DNA of 5,524 bases, from the NCBI GenBank assembly GCA_003162495.1, contig PMOF01000027.1:10434-15957 (forward strand). Direction: 5' to 3'. The notes below the pieces were generated by a model. That model was not told where the DNA came from. It worked only from the letters and a program-made list of their open reading frames with translations, and did no database searches. This document shows positions 1 to 4,919 of the stretch, in pieces. Numbering within the stretch: the first letter of the stretch is position 1; every line of letters begins with the position of its first letter. The DNA comes from Acidobacteriaceae bacterium (GTDB taxonomy: Bacteria > Acidobacteriota > Terriglobia > Terriglobales > Acidobacteriaceae). The translations under genes and the position numbers were made by a program.

Positions 1-563
1 AGGGAGCCGGCGGGCGTCACTTTTTCGATGCCATTGAAAATCAGCAGGTAGGCGGAGATGCGCTGGGCCGCTTCCTCGGCCACGTCGATGCGGAAGCGGC
101 CGGCGCTGCGGCGATAGTCCTCAATGCCCTTGCGCAGCTTTTCAATTTGTTTCTCGCCCATGCGGGGCAGGCCAGCCAGGCGGCCTGCTTCGATAGCCTC
201 CGCGAGCTGGTCTATGCTGCCGATCTGCGCCGCGGACCACAGCAGGGCCACGGTTTTTGGCCCCATGCCGGGCAATTTCAGCAGATCCAGAACGCTCGCG
301 CCGTATTTGGCCAGCAGCTCATCGCGCAAGGGCAGCGTCCCGGTGGCGGCAATGGCCTGCAGATTGGCGGCCATGCTCTTGCCGATGCCGGGAATCTCAA
401 GCAGACGGGCGGCTTCGGCGCTTACTGCTACCAAGTCCACGGTGGTTTGCTCGGCGGCCTCGGCGGCGCGGCGGTAGCTGCGAATGCGGAATCCATCGCC
501 GCCGTCGATTTCCAGCAGATCGGCAGTCTCGGCCAGCAACCGGGCCATGGTGGGGTTGTCCAT
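1..563 (-). CDS. polX: DNA polymerase X family protein (PolX), N-terminal part, truncated by window edge
   Basis: This is a repair polymerase of the X family. Bacterial members fill short gaps in base-excision repair and usually carry a C-terminal PHP nuclease domain. The 187 complete codons visible read as the N-terminal 8-kDa and fingers regions. An FRIRSYRRAAE segment lies at residues 25-35, a first helix-hairpin-helix (LLEIPGIGKSMAANL) at about 54-68, a second (LLKLPGMGPKTVALL) at about 94-108, and a third HhH-like segment (LPRMGEKQIEKLRKGI) at 132-147. The frame leaves the window at TPAGS, which matches the start of the GSxRR active-site motif, so the palm and any PHP domain lie outside. 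The ATG at 563-561 has a GGAGA Shine-Dalgarno at 573-577 on the minus strand, 9 nt away. A second ATG (M6) is possible but has no better ribosome site. Family identity is firm; enzymatic completeness cannot be judged. The gene is transcribed in the same direction as csp and nudix but is separated from csp by 235 bp. Confidence 0.88.
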   Translation of the reverse strand, partial: MDNPTMARLLAETADLLEIDGGDGFRIRSYRRAAEAAEQTTVDLVAVSAEAARLLEIPGIGKSMAANLQAIAATGTLPLRDELLAKYGASVLDLLKLPGMGPKTVALLWSAAQIGSIDQLAEAIEAGRLAGLPRMGEKQIEKLRKGIEDYRRSAGRFRIDVAEEAAQRISAYLLIFNGIEKVTPAGS

Positions 564-798
564 CGGATTCAGTCTCCGCGAACAGTATCCGACAAAGCGG
601 GGGCAAGGGACTAGGGACGAGGGACGAGGGACTAGGGAACAGGGACCAGGTTTCGTTGCGGTCTGGCGGGGAGGGCACACGACCGGTGGAGAACCTCTGG
701 GGCGGGGAGCTCGCTTTGAGATCGAGGCGGGCCGACGGACACACCATCCGCATTCCGCCTGACGGCAGTTTTGCGGCTACGCCCGGTCGTCTGCGCTG
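564..798. other. Non-coding spacer between polX and csp
   Basis: This 235-bp stretch must hold the end of the csp transcript and the polX promoter. I see no credible gene: the short open frames across it have no ribosome site or recognisable protein. It contains the heptad repeat at 607-648. A modest nested stem lies at 725-760 (outer arms AGGCGG/CCGCCT, inner arms CGGA/TCCG). No T-run follows it on the minus strand, so it is at best a weak csp terminator. No convincing -35/-10 pair for polX was found. An imperfect 10-bp dyad at 564-573/582-591 brackets the polX ribosome site. Confidence 0.6.
607..648. repeat. Six-copy 7-bp tandem repeat, consensus GGGACNA
   Basis: Six consecutive heptads run from 607 to 648: GGGACTA, GGGACGA, GGGACGA, GGGACTA, GGGAACA and GGGACCA, followed by a partial GG. 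A more degenerate unit (GGGGCAA, 600-606) may precede them. Five of the six copies fit GGGACNA exactly; the fifth has A instead of C at position 5. The array lies about 44 bp upstream of the polX start codon and is not inside a supported gene. Because the 7-bp unit is out of step with codons, any reading frame through it gives a 7-residue protein repeat, so ORFs predicted here are artefacts. I recall similar AGGGACT-type strings in Acidobacteriota intergenic DNA, but cannot confirm this here. Confidence 0.85.
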
Positions 799-1032
799 CT
801 AGGCTGCGCTATGGGCGGCGGCATCCCGAAAGCGGATCACTGAATCCGCCTGCGGGCCTTTCTGACCCTGGACGATGTCGAACTCTACCTCATCGCCTTC
901 TTTCAGCGTTTTGTATCCGTCCAGTTGAATCGCCGAATAGTGGACGAATACATCCGGCCCGTCTTCGCGTCCGATGAATCCATAGCCCTTGGCGTTGTTA
1001 AACCACTTGACCTTGCCTTTGTGCTGAGCCAC
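799..1032 (-). CDS. CspA-type cold-shock protein, single CSD domain
   Basis: This small single-strand nucleic-acid-binding protein is probably an RNA chaperone that melts mRNA structure in the cytoplasm. From the GTG at 1032-1030 it is 77 aa, mostly one cold-shock domain. It shows the RNP1 motif KGYGFIGR (15-22) and the RNP2 motif VFVHYSAI (28-35), the initial KGKVKWFN (5-12), and the typical end [20 protein letters not shown] (43-62). The tail [10 protein letters not shown] is extra. The frame stays open to another GTG at 1092, which would add [20 protein letters not shown]. That extension is not part of the CSD fold and has no Shine-Dalgarno, whereas the internal GTG follows the purine-rich AAGGAAGGCAGGAG. 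I therefore prefer 1032. The family has many paralogues, so I give no number to the symbol. Long structured leaders often control csp genes; the one here would be about 60 nt if the candidate -10 is right. Confidence 0.9.
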   Translation of the reverse strand: MAQHKGKVKWFNNAKGYGFIGREDGPDVFVHYSAIQLDGYKTLKEGDEVEFDIVQGQKGPQADSVIRFRDAAAHSAA

Positions 1033-1035
1033 AGG

Positions 1036-1049
1036 CTCCTGCCTTCCTT
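1036..1049 (-). promoter_or_regulatory. Shine-Dalgarno region that decides the csp start
   Basis: On the minus strand the bases just before the GTG at 1032 read AAGGAAGGCAGGAG. The AGGAG core (1036-1040) is only 3 nt from the codon, but the AAGGAAGG block lies about 10 nt away, so a ribosome could use either. No such sequence precedes the longer candidate start at 1092. Confidence 0.55.
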
Positions 1050-1078
1050 GGGTCTTGCGGGGGAAATCCGATGAGCTA

Positions 1079-1090
1079 GAGTGATCACTC
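1079..1090. promoter_or_regulatory. 12-bp perfect palindrome GAGTGATCACTC in the csp leader
   Basis: The sequence is its own reverse complement over all 12 positions, and the symmetry stops at the flanking A/A pair. It lies 47-58 bp upstream of the preferred csp start and about 10 bp downstream of the TTATAG candidate -10, where a repressor would block initiation or where the 5' end of the mRNA would carry a short GAGU/ACUC stem. Its function is inferred from position only. Confidence 0.35.
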
Positions 1091-1100
1091 ACCGATAGAA

Positions 1101-1106
1101 CTATAA
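1101..1106 (-). promoter_or_regulatory. Candidate -10 element (TTATAG / TATAGT) for csp
   Basis: On the minus strand the sequence CTTATAGTTC lies about 70 bp before the csp GTG. TATAGT (1100-1105) matches the sigma-70 -10 hexamer at five of six positions. No good -35 is seen at 16-18 bp: the region there is pyrimidine-rich (CCTTTCTTCC). A promoter further upstream, near the AT-rich stretch at 1171-1207, is also possible. Confidence 0.3.
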
Positions 1107-1273
1107 GACGTGGAAAAAGGAAGAAAGGTTGATTGGCATCGCGGTGGAATGGCCCACGAAGTGAGACAAGAGAAACAAATCAAGGATTTAGACTCAAATA
1201 ATTATTTTCAGGTGCATCCATCAACAGGGACGGTGTCCGCTGTCTTACCAGCGCGCTCTCTCCCGTTTGCGGC

Positions 1274-1311
1274 GACCATGCATCCTCTCTCGCGAGAGCG
1301 GATGTATGGTC
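1274..1311. repeat. 38-bp near-perfect inverted repeat downstream of nudix
   Basis: Two 19-bp arms meet without a spacer at a central CGCG. The left arm is GACCATGCATCCTCTCTCG; the reverse complement of the right arm is GACCATACATCCGCTCTCG, so 17 of 19 positions match. In a plus-strand RNA the two differences are one G-U wobble and one U-C mismatch; in a minus-strand RNA they are A-C and G-A mismatches. It begins about 30 bp after the nudix stop. Neither side carries a T-run, so it is not a classical intrinsic terminator. It may act as a transcript-end stabiliser, a U-tract-less terminator, a protein-binding site or a REP-like repeat. Confidence 0.75.
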
Positions 1312-1341
1312 ACAGCACGCGGAGAACCGGCCCGAGCCTAA

Positions 1342-2058
1342 CTATTTCTTGCGTTTGCCGCCCAGCTGGCGCGCATACAGCAGCACGCTGGTCAGCGTCT
1401 TGCCGTCCAGGATGGCGCCCTTCTCAATCATCTTGAGCACCTCGGAAAGCTTCACCAGCCGGAACTCGATCTGCTCGTCGTCCTCAGGATGAGCTTCGCC
1501 CGCCACCAGGCCCTCGGCCACAAAAACCTTCATGGATTCGCCCAGAAAGCCAGGGCTGGCGTAGTACTCAACCAGCGGCTTCCATTTCTTCGCGCTGTAG
1601 CCGGTCTCTTCGGCCAGTTCGCGCTGGGCGCCGGCCAGGGCATTTTCGCCTGCGTCGAGCTTGCCTGCCGGCAGTTCCCAGAGAAACTGATTGGCGGCAT
1701 GGCGGTACTGGCGCTCGATCACGATCCAGGGGTTCTTCCTGCTTTTGGAACTGTCGATGGCCAAAATGACTACGCTGCCATTGTGGCGGATGACGTCGCG
1801 CTCGCTCTTGCGGCCTCCGGGCTCAATCAGCTTGTCGTGGAGCACGCGGAACAGCGGTCCTTTGTAAGCGACCACAGAACTGAGCAGTTGAGCGGTCTCC
1901 ACGATAGTCTCCCCTTGGGAGGCCTTCAGCTTCTTCCGCTTCGGAGCCTTGCCAGGTTTCGACTTTGCGACTGCTGCCCTTTCTGCGGCTGCGGCCCTCG
2001 CCTTCTTTGATTCTTTCTTTAGCCTGGGGGCTTTTGCGGCTTTCTCTTTTCTGGGCAT
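1342..2058 (-). CDS. NUDIX hydrolase, ADP-ribose pyrophosphatase-like, with basic N-terminal tail
   Basis: This enzyme probably hydrolyses ADP-ribose or a related nucleoside-diphosphate sugar to AMP plus a sugar phosphate, using Mg2+ in the cytoplasm. The 238-aa product has a complete Nudix box at residues 132-154: Gly132, Glu138, then Arg146-Glu147 and Glu150-Glu151, ending TGY. The preceding ELPAGK and the following YYASPGF (165-171) are typical of the ADPRase/NudF branch, as is the IERQYRHAANQFLWELP strand-and-loop region (114-130). Residues 1-47 are unusual: 14 Lys, 5 Arg and 13 Ala, with only 3 acidic residues, resembling a histone-H1-like tail. The ATG at 2058 has GAGGAG 12 nt upstream within a purine run. 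A GTG at 1902 (codon 53), 6 nt after GGGGAG, would give a 186-aa protein without the tail, nearer the usual family length. I keep the long form but the start is uncertain. Substrate is inferred from the subfamily. Confidence 0.87.
   Translation of the reverse strand: MPRKEKAAKAPRLKKESKKARAAAAERAAVAKSKPGKAPKRKKLKASQGETIVETAQLLSSVVAYKGPLFRVLHDKLIEPGGRKSERDVIRHNGSVVILAIDSSKSRKNPWIVIERQYRHAANQFLWELPAGKLDAGENALAGAQRELAEETGYSAKKWKPLVEYYASPGFLGESMKVFVAEGLVAGEAHPEDDEQIEFRLVKLSEVLKMIEKGAILDGKTLTSVLLYARQLGGKRKK
1909..1914 (-). promoter_or_regulatory. Strong internal Shine-Dalgarno (GGGGAG) in front of an alternative nudix start
   Basis: On the minus strand AAGGGGAGACTATC precedes an in-frame GTG at 1902-1900. 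The 6-nt spacing is near ideal and better than that of the upstream ATG at 2058. Initiation here would yield the NUDIX domain without the basic tail. It could be the true start, a second start, or a chance purine run inside the gene. Confidence 0.4.
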
Positions 2059-2094
2059 TCTCTTCTCTCTCTCCTCAAAGCGCAGTCAAGGCAA

Positions 2095-2100
2095 AGTATA
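2095..2100 (-). promoter_or_regulatory. Candidate -10 element TATACT for nudix
   Basis: On the minus strand TATACT matches the sigma-70 -10 consensus at five of six positions. It lies 36 bp before the ATG at 2058, giving a leader of about 30 nt that includes the GAGGAG ribosome site. The best -35-like hexamer (TTGAGC) is about 20 bp upstream, longer than usual, so the pairing is weak. A 20-bp imperfect palindrome (2101-2120) abuts it. Confidence 0.35.
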
Positions 2101-2138
2101 CGCATTGCGCTCGCGATGCGGCTCAACGTGCCTGGCAC
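2101..2138. promoter_or_regulatory. Two dyad elements in the divergent nudix/bshC promoter region
   Basis: 2101-2120 (CGCATTGCGCTCGCGATGCG) is symmetric at 8 of 10 positions per arm. 2128-2138 (GTGCCTGGCAC) is a perfect odd palindrome with 5-bp arms around one base. Both lie between the divergent starts, next to the candidate nudix -10, where an operator would be expected. GC-rich DNA yields such dyads by chance, so confidence is low. Confidence 0.25.
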
Positions 2139-2201
2139 TTCTGCATCGATTGTGCCCGGCGTGGCATCCTTTAACAGAGCCGAATGCCCACCTCAATGCC
2201 C

Positions 2202-2207
2202 AAGGGA
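2202..2207 (+). promoter_or_regulatory. Shine-Dalgarno (AAGGGA) that decides the bshC start
   Basis: AAGGGA is 8 nt upstream of the TTG at 2216 and 5 nt upstream of the adjacent in-frame TTG at 2213. No in-frame ATG or GTG occurs between the nudix region and the conserved CYPIT segment, so a TTG start is needed. The 2216 codon gives the better spacing. Confidence 0.55.
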
Positions 2208-2215
2208 ACGAGTTG

Positions 2216-3865
2216 TTGACCGCAGACTGTTATCCCATTACCGTTGCGCCGGGGCAGAACCGGCTGTTTCTCGACTTCTGCGCCGGCGACCCGGCGGCGC
2301 GGCCGTTCTATGCCTCCCTGCCCGCTGACAATCGATGGCAGTCGCGTCCGCCTCTTCCCGCCCATTGGCCGGAGATGGTCAAGTTGCTGGCGGAGCAAAA
2401 TGCGTCGCCATCCGCCGCTGCCGGCGCAGCGCTTGAAGCGCTCGGCAACGGCGCGGGAACGGCGGTGACCGGGCAGCAGGTGGGGCTGTTGGGCGGCCCG
2501 CTGTTTACGCCTTTCAAGGCAGCCACCGCATTGGCGCGCGCGCGCCAGGCCACGGCGGGCGGGCAGCGGCACGCCGCCATTTTCTGGCTGGCCACGGAAG
2601 ACCACGACTTTGCCGAGATCGACCACGTAGTCTTCCCGGGGCGCAAAGAGCTGCACACGCTGGCGTATGCCTCGATTGCGGGAGCCAACTCGCCCATGGC
2701 GGCACGACCGGTGGGCGGCATTGTGCTGGACGAATCGATCACACCGCTCGTCGATCAGGCGTGGGAATTGCTGGGTCCCTCTGACGCCATGGAAGCGCTG
2801 GCAGCTGCCTACAAACCGGGCCGCACGTTCGCGCAGGCGTTCAGGGACTTCTACGCCAAGGTTTTTGCCGCGCAGGGGCTGCTGGTGCTGGACGCGAGCG
2901 GCCGCGCATGGCACCGCATGGGCGCACCGGTTCTGCGCGCGGCCCTGGAGCGCGCGGACGAGCTGCACGCGGCGCTGCTCGAGCGCAACCTGGAACTTGA
3001 GGCTGCCGGCTATCACGCGCAGGTGGCCGTGGGAGCTCAGTCCAGCCTGCTTTTTCTTCTTGATGACCTCAGCGGCGCGCGCGTGGCGCTGAAGCGGATC
3101 GCGCCCAGCGCGCAGGAGCCGGCGGGACTGTGGCAGGCCGGCCGGCAGAGCTATTCGACGGCTGAGCTGGTGGGAATTTTGGAAAGTGAGCCGGAGCGCA
3201 TCTCGCCCTCGGCGTTACTGCGGCCAGTGTTTCAGGATTTTCTGCTTTCGACTTCGCTCACCATCGGCGGCCCGGCGGAGATTGCCTATTTCGCCCAATC
3301 GGCGGTGCTCTTCGGGCGCATTCTGGGCCGGGCGACGCCTGTCGAGACGCGCCTTTCAGGGACTCTCATTGAGCCGGCCATTGCTGAATTGATGCGCAGA
3401 CACGAGCTGACGCTGGAGCGGTTGTTCGCCCTTGGCACGTCCTCGGCTCCGTCCCAGGTTCAGGAGTCGCTGGCGCAACTTCTGGCGGCGCGGGCCCTGC
3501 CCGTCGAAGGCAAGCGGAAGCTGGCCGCGGCGGGAACGGCTCTGGACGCTGAACTGACCGCGCTGCTGGACTGGATGGGCACGCTGGACGCGGGGCTTGC
3601 CCAGTCGGCAGAGACGGCGGCAGGCAAGATGCGCTACCAGATGAATCGGCTGCGCACCCTGGCGGCCAACTTCGAGTTGCAGCGCGAGGCTTCGCTGGGA
3701 CGCCATGCCGCAGCCATCAGCCAGGCCGTATATCCCGGCGGGGTGCTCCAGGAGCGGGTGCATGGTGCGGCATTTTACTTTGCGCGCTATGGCTTCGAGC
3801 TGGCAGAGGAGATTACCGCGCAGGCTGCTAATTCCTGCCCAGGGCATACAGCGATGTGGCTATAA
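2216..3865 (+). CDS. bshC: BshC, bacillithiol biosynthesis cysteine-adding enzyme
   Basis: BshC is assigned to the last step of bacillithiol synthesis, adding cysteine to glucosaminyl-malate to make the low-molecular-weight thiol used in redox balance and detoxification. The 549-aa product fits the usual family length of about 540. Landmarks are CYPIT (5-9) near the start, TGQQVGLLGGPLFTPFKA (85-102), FWLATEDHDFAEID (123-136), the RPVFQDFLL segment (336-344) leading into GGPAEIAYFAQ (351-361), a helical, coiled-coil-like stretch at about 385-500, and the closing QERVHGAAFYFARYGFEL (512-529). These correspond in order to GGQQAGLL, IFWVAGEDHD, AGPGEINYW and the C-terminal MYYLNRYG of Bacillus BshC as I remember it. 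The frame is open back to 1949, but that part overlaps nudix antisense and lacks family similarity, so I use the TTG at 2216. The partner genes bshA and bshB are not in the window. The gene diverges from nudix. Confidence 0.93.
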   Translation: MTADCYPITVAPGQNRLFLDFCAGDPAARPFYASLPADNRWQSRPPLPAHWPEMVKLLAEQNASPSAAAGAALEALGNGAGTAVTGQQVGLLGGPLFTPFKAATALARARQATAGGQRHAAIFWLATEDHDFAEIDHVVFPGRKELHTLAYASIAGANSPMAARPVGGIVLDESITPLVDQAWELLGPSDAMEALAAAYKPGRTFAQAFRDFYAKVFAAQGLLVLDASGRAWHRMGAPVLRAALERADELHAALLERNLELEAAGYHAQVAVGAQSSLLFLLDDLSGARVALKRIAPSAQEPAGLWQAGRQSYSTAELVGILESEPERISPSALLRPVFQDFLLSTSLTIGGPAEIAYFAQSAVLFGRILGRATPVETRLSGTLIEPAIAELMRRHELTLERLFALGTSSAPSQVQESLAQLLAARALPVEGKRKLAAAGTALDAELTALLDWMGTLDAGLAQSAETAAGKMRYQMNRLRTLAANFELQREASLGRHAAAISQAVYPGGVLQERVHGAAFYFARYGFELAEEITAQAANSCPGHTAMWL

Positions 3866-3866
3866 T
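3861..3866 (+). promoter_or_regulatory. Perfect -10 hexamer TATAAT overlapping the bshC stop codon
   Basis: TATAAT matches the sigma-70 consensus at all six positions, and its internal TAA is the bshC stop. It lies 25 bp before the ATG of the next gene, so a transcript would begin near 3873 with a leader of about 20 nt that still contains the ribosome site (AAAGGCGGGG). No good -35 hexamer is seen at 16-18 bp. It suggests the esterase can be transcribed independently of bshC. Confidence 0.45.
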
Positions 3867-3891
3867 CCACGCCAAAGGCGGGGTGCTTCTC

Positions 3892-4845
3892 ATGAGACGG
3901 CTATTCGCAATATCGGCGGCGGGATTGCTGGCCTGTTCCGCGTCGCTCGGGCAAATGCAGTTGTGCACAACGGCTGGGAACAACAACGACTTTCTGGGTA
4001 TTCGGACGGTCCGCCTGTGGCCCGGCGACGCTCCGCAGGCCAAGGGAACGGCTTGCGAGGACACGCCCACGTTGACCATCTTCGAACCGCAGCAGGGCAC
4101 CGCCAACGGCTCTGCCGTGGTGGTGCTGCCGGGCGGCGCTTACAGCGGCCTCGCGGCTAATCTGGAAGGCCGCCAGGTGGCCGACTGGTTCACCGTGCGC
4201 GGCTTTAGGGCGTTCGTGCTGAGTTACCGGCTTTCCTCGCACGGCTACCTGTTGCCGGTGCCGCTGCTCGACGCGCGGCGCGCCATCCAGACGGTGCGCG
4301 CCAGAGCGCGGGACTACTCGATCGACCCCAATCGCATCGTGGTCATCGGCTTTTCCGCCGGGGGACACCTGGCCGCGCTGGCCGCTACGCAGTTTGTGCC
4401 CGGCAACCCGGACGCCGAGGACCCCATCGAGCGAGCGTCAAGCAGACCCGATTATCTGGTGCTGGGCTACCCATGGATCGGCGCCATCTCCGCCGATACC
4501 TCTCACTTGAGTTACTGCAAGCTCTTCAACGTGATGGACCGCTGCGAGGCGCTTCGGGTTGCATACTCCCCGGATCTCTTTGTCACCAAAGACACGCCGC
4601 CCACGTTTTGGTACCACACCTTCGACGACCAGACGGTTCCGGTGGAGCAGGGGCTGCGCTTCTATGAGGCGCTGGTCAAGGCCGGCGTTCCCGCCGAAGC
4701 GCACATCTTTGCCACAGGCCCGCACGGCACTGGCCTGGGCAAAGGCGACGCCGCATTAGACCAGTGGCCCGGCCTGCTGGAGAACTGGCTGCGCGCCAAG
4801 GGACTGCTGACCCTGGACAAGGGTGTTACAGGGGCCGCGCAGTGA
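3892..4845 (+). CDS. Secreted alpha/beta hydrolase, acetyl-esterase / BD-FAE type
   Basis: This is probably an exported carboxylesterase that removes acetyl or feruloyl groups from plant-type polysaccharide fragments. The 317-aa protein begins with a signal peptide (MRR, then a hydrophobic stretch at 4-18). LLAC at 12-15 resembles a weak lipobox, while SLG-Q at 18-21 would suit signal peptidase I, so the anchoring mode is open. LWPGDAP (42-48) and TLTIFEP (60-66) are typical of this esterase branch. The oxyanion loop is LPGGAYSG (79-86), the nucleophile is Ser155 in GFSAGGH (153-159), the acid is Asp245 or Asp246 in FDDQTVPVEQ, and the base is His278 in GPHGTGL. Cys25, Cys55, Cys209 and Cys218 could form disulfides after export. 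The frame extends to a GTG at 3856 inside bshC; I prefer the ATG at 3892 because it places the signal peptide at the N-terminus and follows a ribosome site. Substrate is inferred; such proteins are often labelled xylanase B or acetyl-xylan esterase by homology. Confidence 0.88.
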   Translation: MRRLFAISAAGLLACSASLGQMQLCTTAGNNNDFLGIRTVRLWPGDAPQAKGTACEDTPTLTIFEPQQGTANGSAVVVLPGGAYSGLAANLEGRQVADWFTVRGFRAFVLSYRLSSHGYLLPVPLLDARRAIQTVRARARDYSIDPNRIVVIGFSAGGHLAALAATQFVPGNPDAEDPIERASSRPDYLVLGYPWIGAISADTSHLSYCKLFNVMDRCEALRVAYSPDLFVTKDTPPTFWYHTFDDQTVPVEQGLRFYEALVKAGVPAEAHIFATGPHGTGLGKGDAALDQWPGLLENWLRAKGLLTLDKGVTGAAQ

Positions 4846-4863
4846 AGATGAATTAAGATGCGA

Positions 4864-4869
4864 TTGACA
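4864..4869 (+). promoter_or_regulatory. Consensus -35 hexamer TTGACA upstream of the S10 peptidase gene
   Basis: TTGACA is a perfect sigma-70 -35 element, 50 bp before the peptidase ATG in the 74-bp gap after the esterase stop. At 16-18 bp spacing the -10 region reads AATCCT, ATCCTT or TCCTTA, all poor. It may be a weak promoter or chance. No terminator hairpin is visible in the gap, so read-through from the esterase is likely. Confidence 0.3.
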
Positions 4870-4905
4870 CGTTTTCAAAGCTTCAAATCCTTAGACTGAC
4901 CATCC

Positions 4906-4911
4906 GGAGAG
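4906..4911 (+). promoter_or_regulatory. Ribosome binding site of the S10 peptidase gene
   Basis: GGAGAG stands 8 nt before the ATG at 4920, a normal distance. It supports this start, which also places the signal peptide at the N-terminus. Confidence 0.6.
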
Positions 4912-4919
4912 TTCTGTCC

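Larger units (their letters stand above)
1033..1341. other. 309-bp non-coding region between nudix and csp
   Basis: This gap holds the csp leader and promoter on its left and the 3' end of the nudix transcript on its right. It is distinctly more AT-rich in the middle (1171-1210), with a 12-bp AT palindrome AAATAATTATTT at 1196-1207. It contains the GAGTGATCACTC palindrome and the 38-bp inverted repeat described separately. The plus-strand open frame beginning at 1110 runs into the antisense of nudix, resembles no family I know and has no ribosome site, so I do not call it. Confidence 0.55.

Noticed and set aside
607..648. CRISPR array
   Set aside because: The units are 7 bp and directly adjacent, with no spacers and no cas genes nearby.
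397..753. Minus-strand open frame of 118 codons upstream of and overlapping polX
   Set aside because: It overlaps the polX N-terminus in another frame and its middle is a translation of the heptad repeat (SPSSLVPSP).
725..760. Intrinsic terminator after csp
   Set aside because: The nested stem is short with a long loop and no T-run on the minus strand.
147..802. Several plus-strand open frames opposite polX and across the heptad repeat
   Set aside because: They are antisense to polX or translate the 7-bp repeat into GTRDEGR-like peptides; no ribosome sites or known domains.
1196..1207. AT-rich palindrome AAATAATTATTT as an operator
   Set aside because: A low-complexity AT stretch easily gives self-complementarity; it is noted only as part of the intergenic description.
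1274..1311. Classical rho-independent terminator for nudix
   Set aside because: The stem is strong, but neither strand has a T-run after it, so it is reported as an inverted repeat of unknown role.
1110..1436. Plus-strand open frame beginning with a GTG and a basic stretch
   Set aside because: It runs through the 38-bp inverted repeat into nudix antisense, has no ribosome site and resembles nothing known.
1489..2010. Plus-strand open frame of 173 codons opposite nudix
   Set aside because: Antisense shadow of the NUDIX gene, whose complete Nudix box fixes the coding strand.
2171..3016. Long minus-strand open frame (281 codons) opposite bshC
   Set aside because: It is antisense to a clearly recognised bshC, has an Arg-rich low-information product and no family resemblance; GC-rich genes often leave such frames open.
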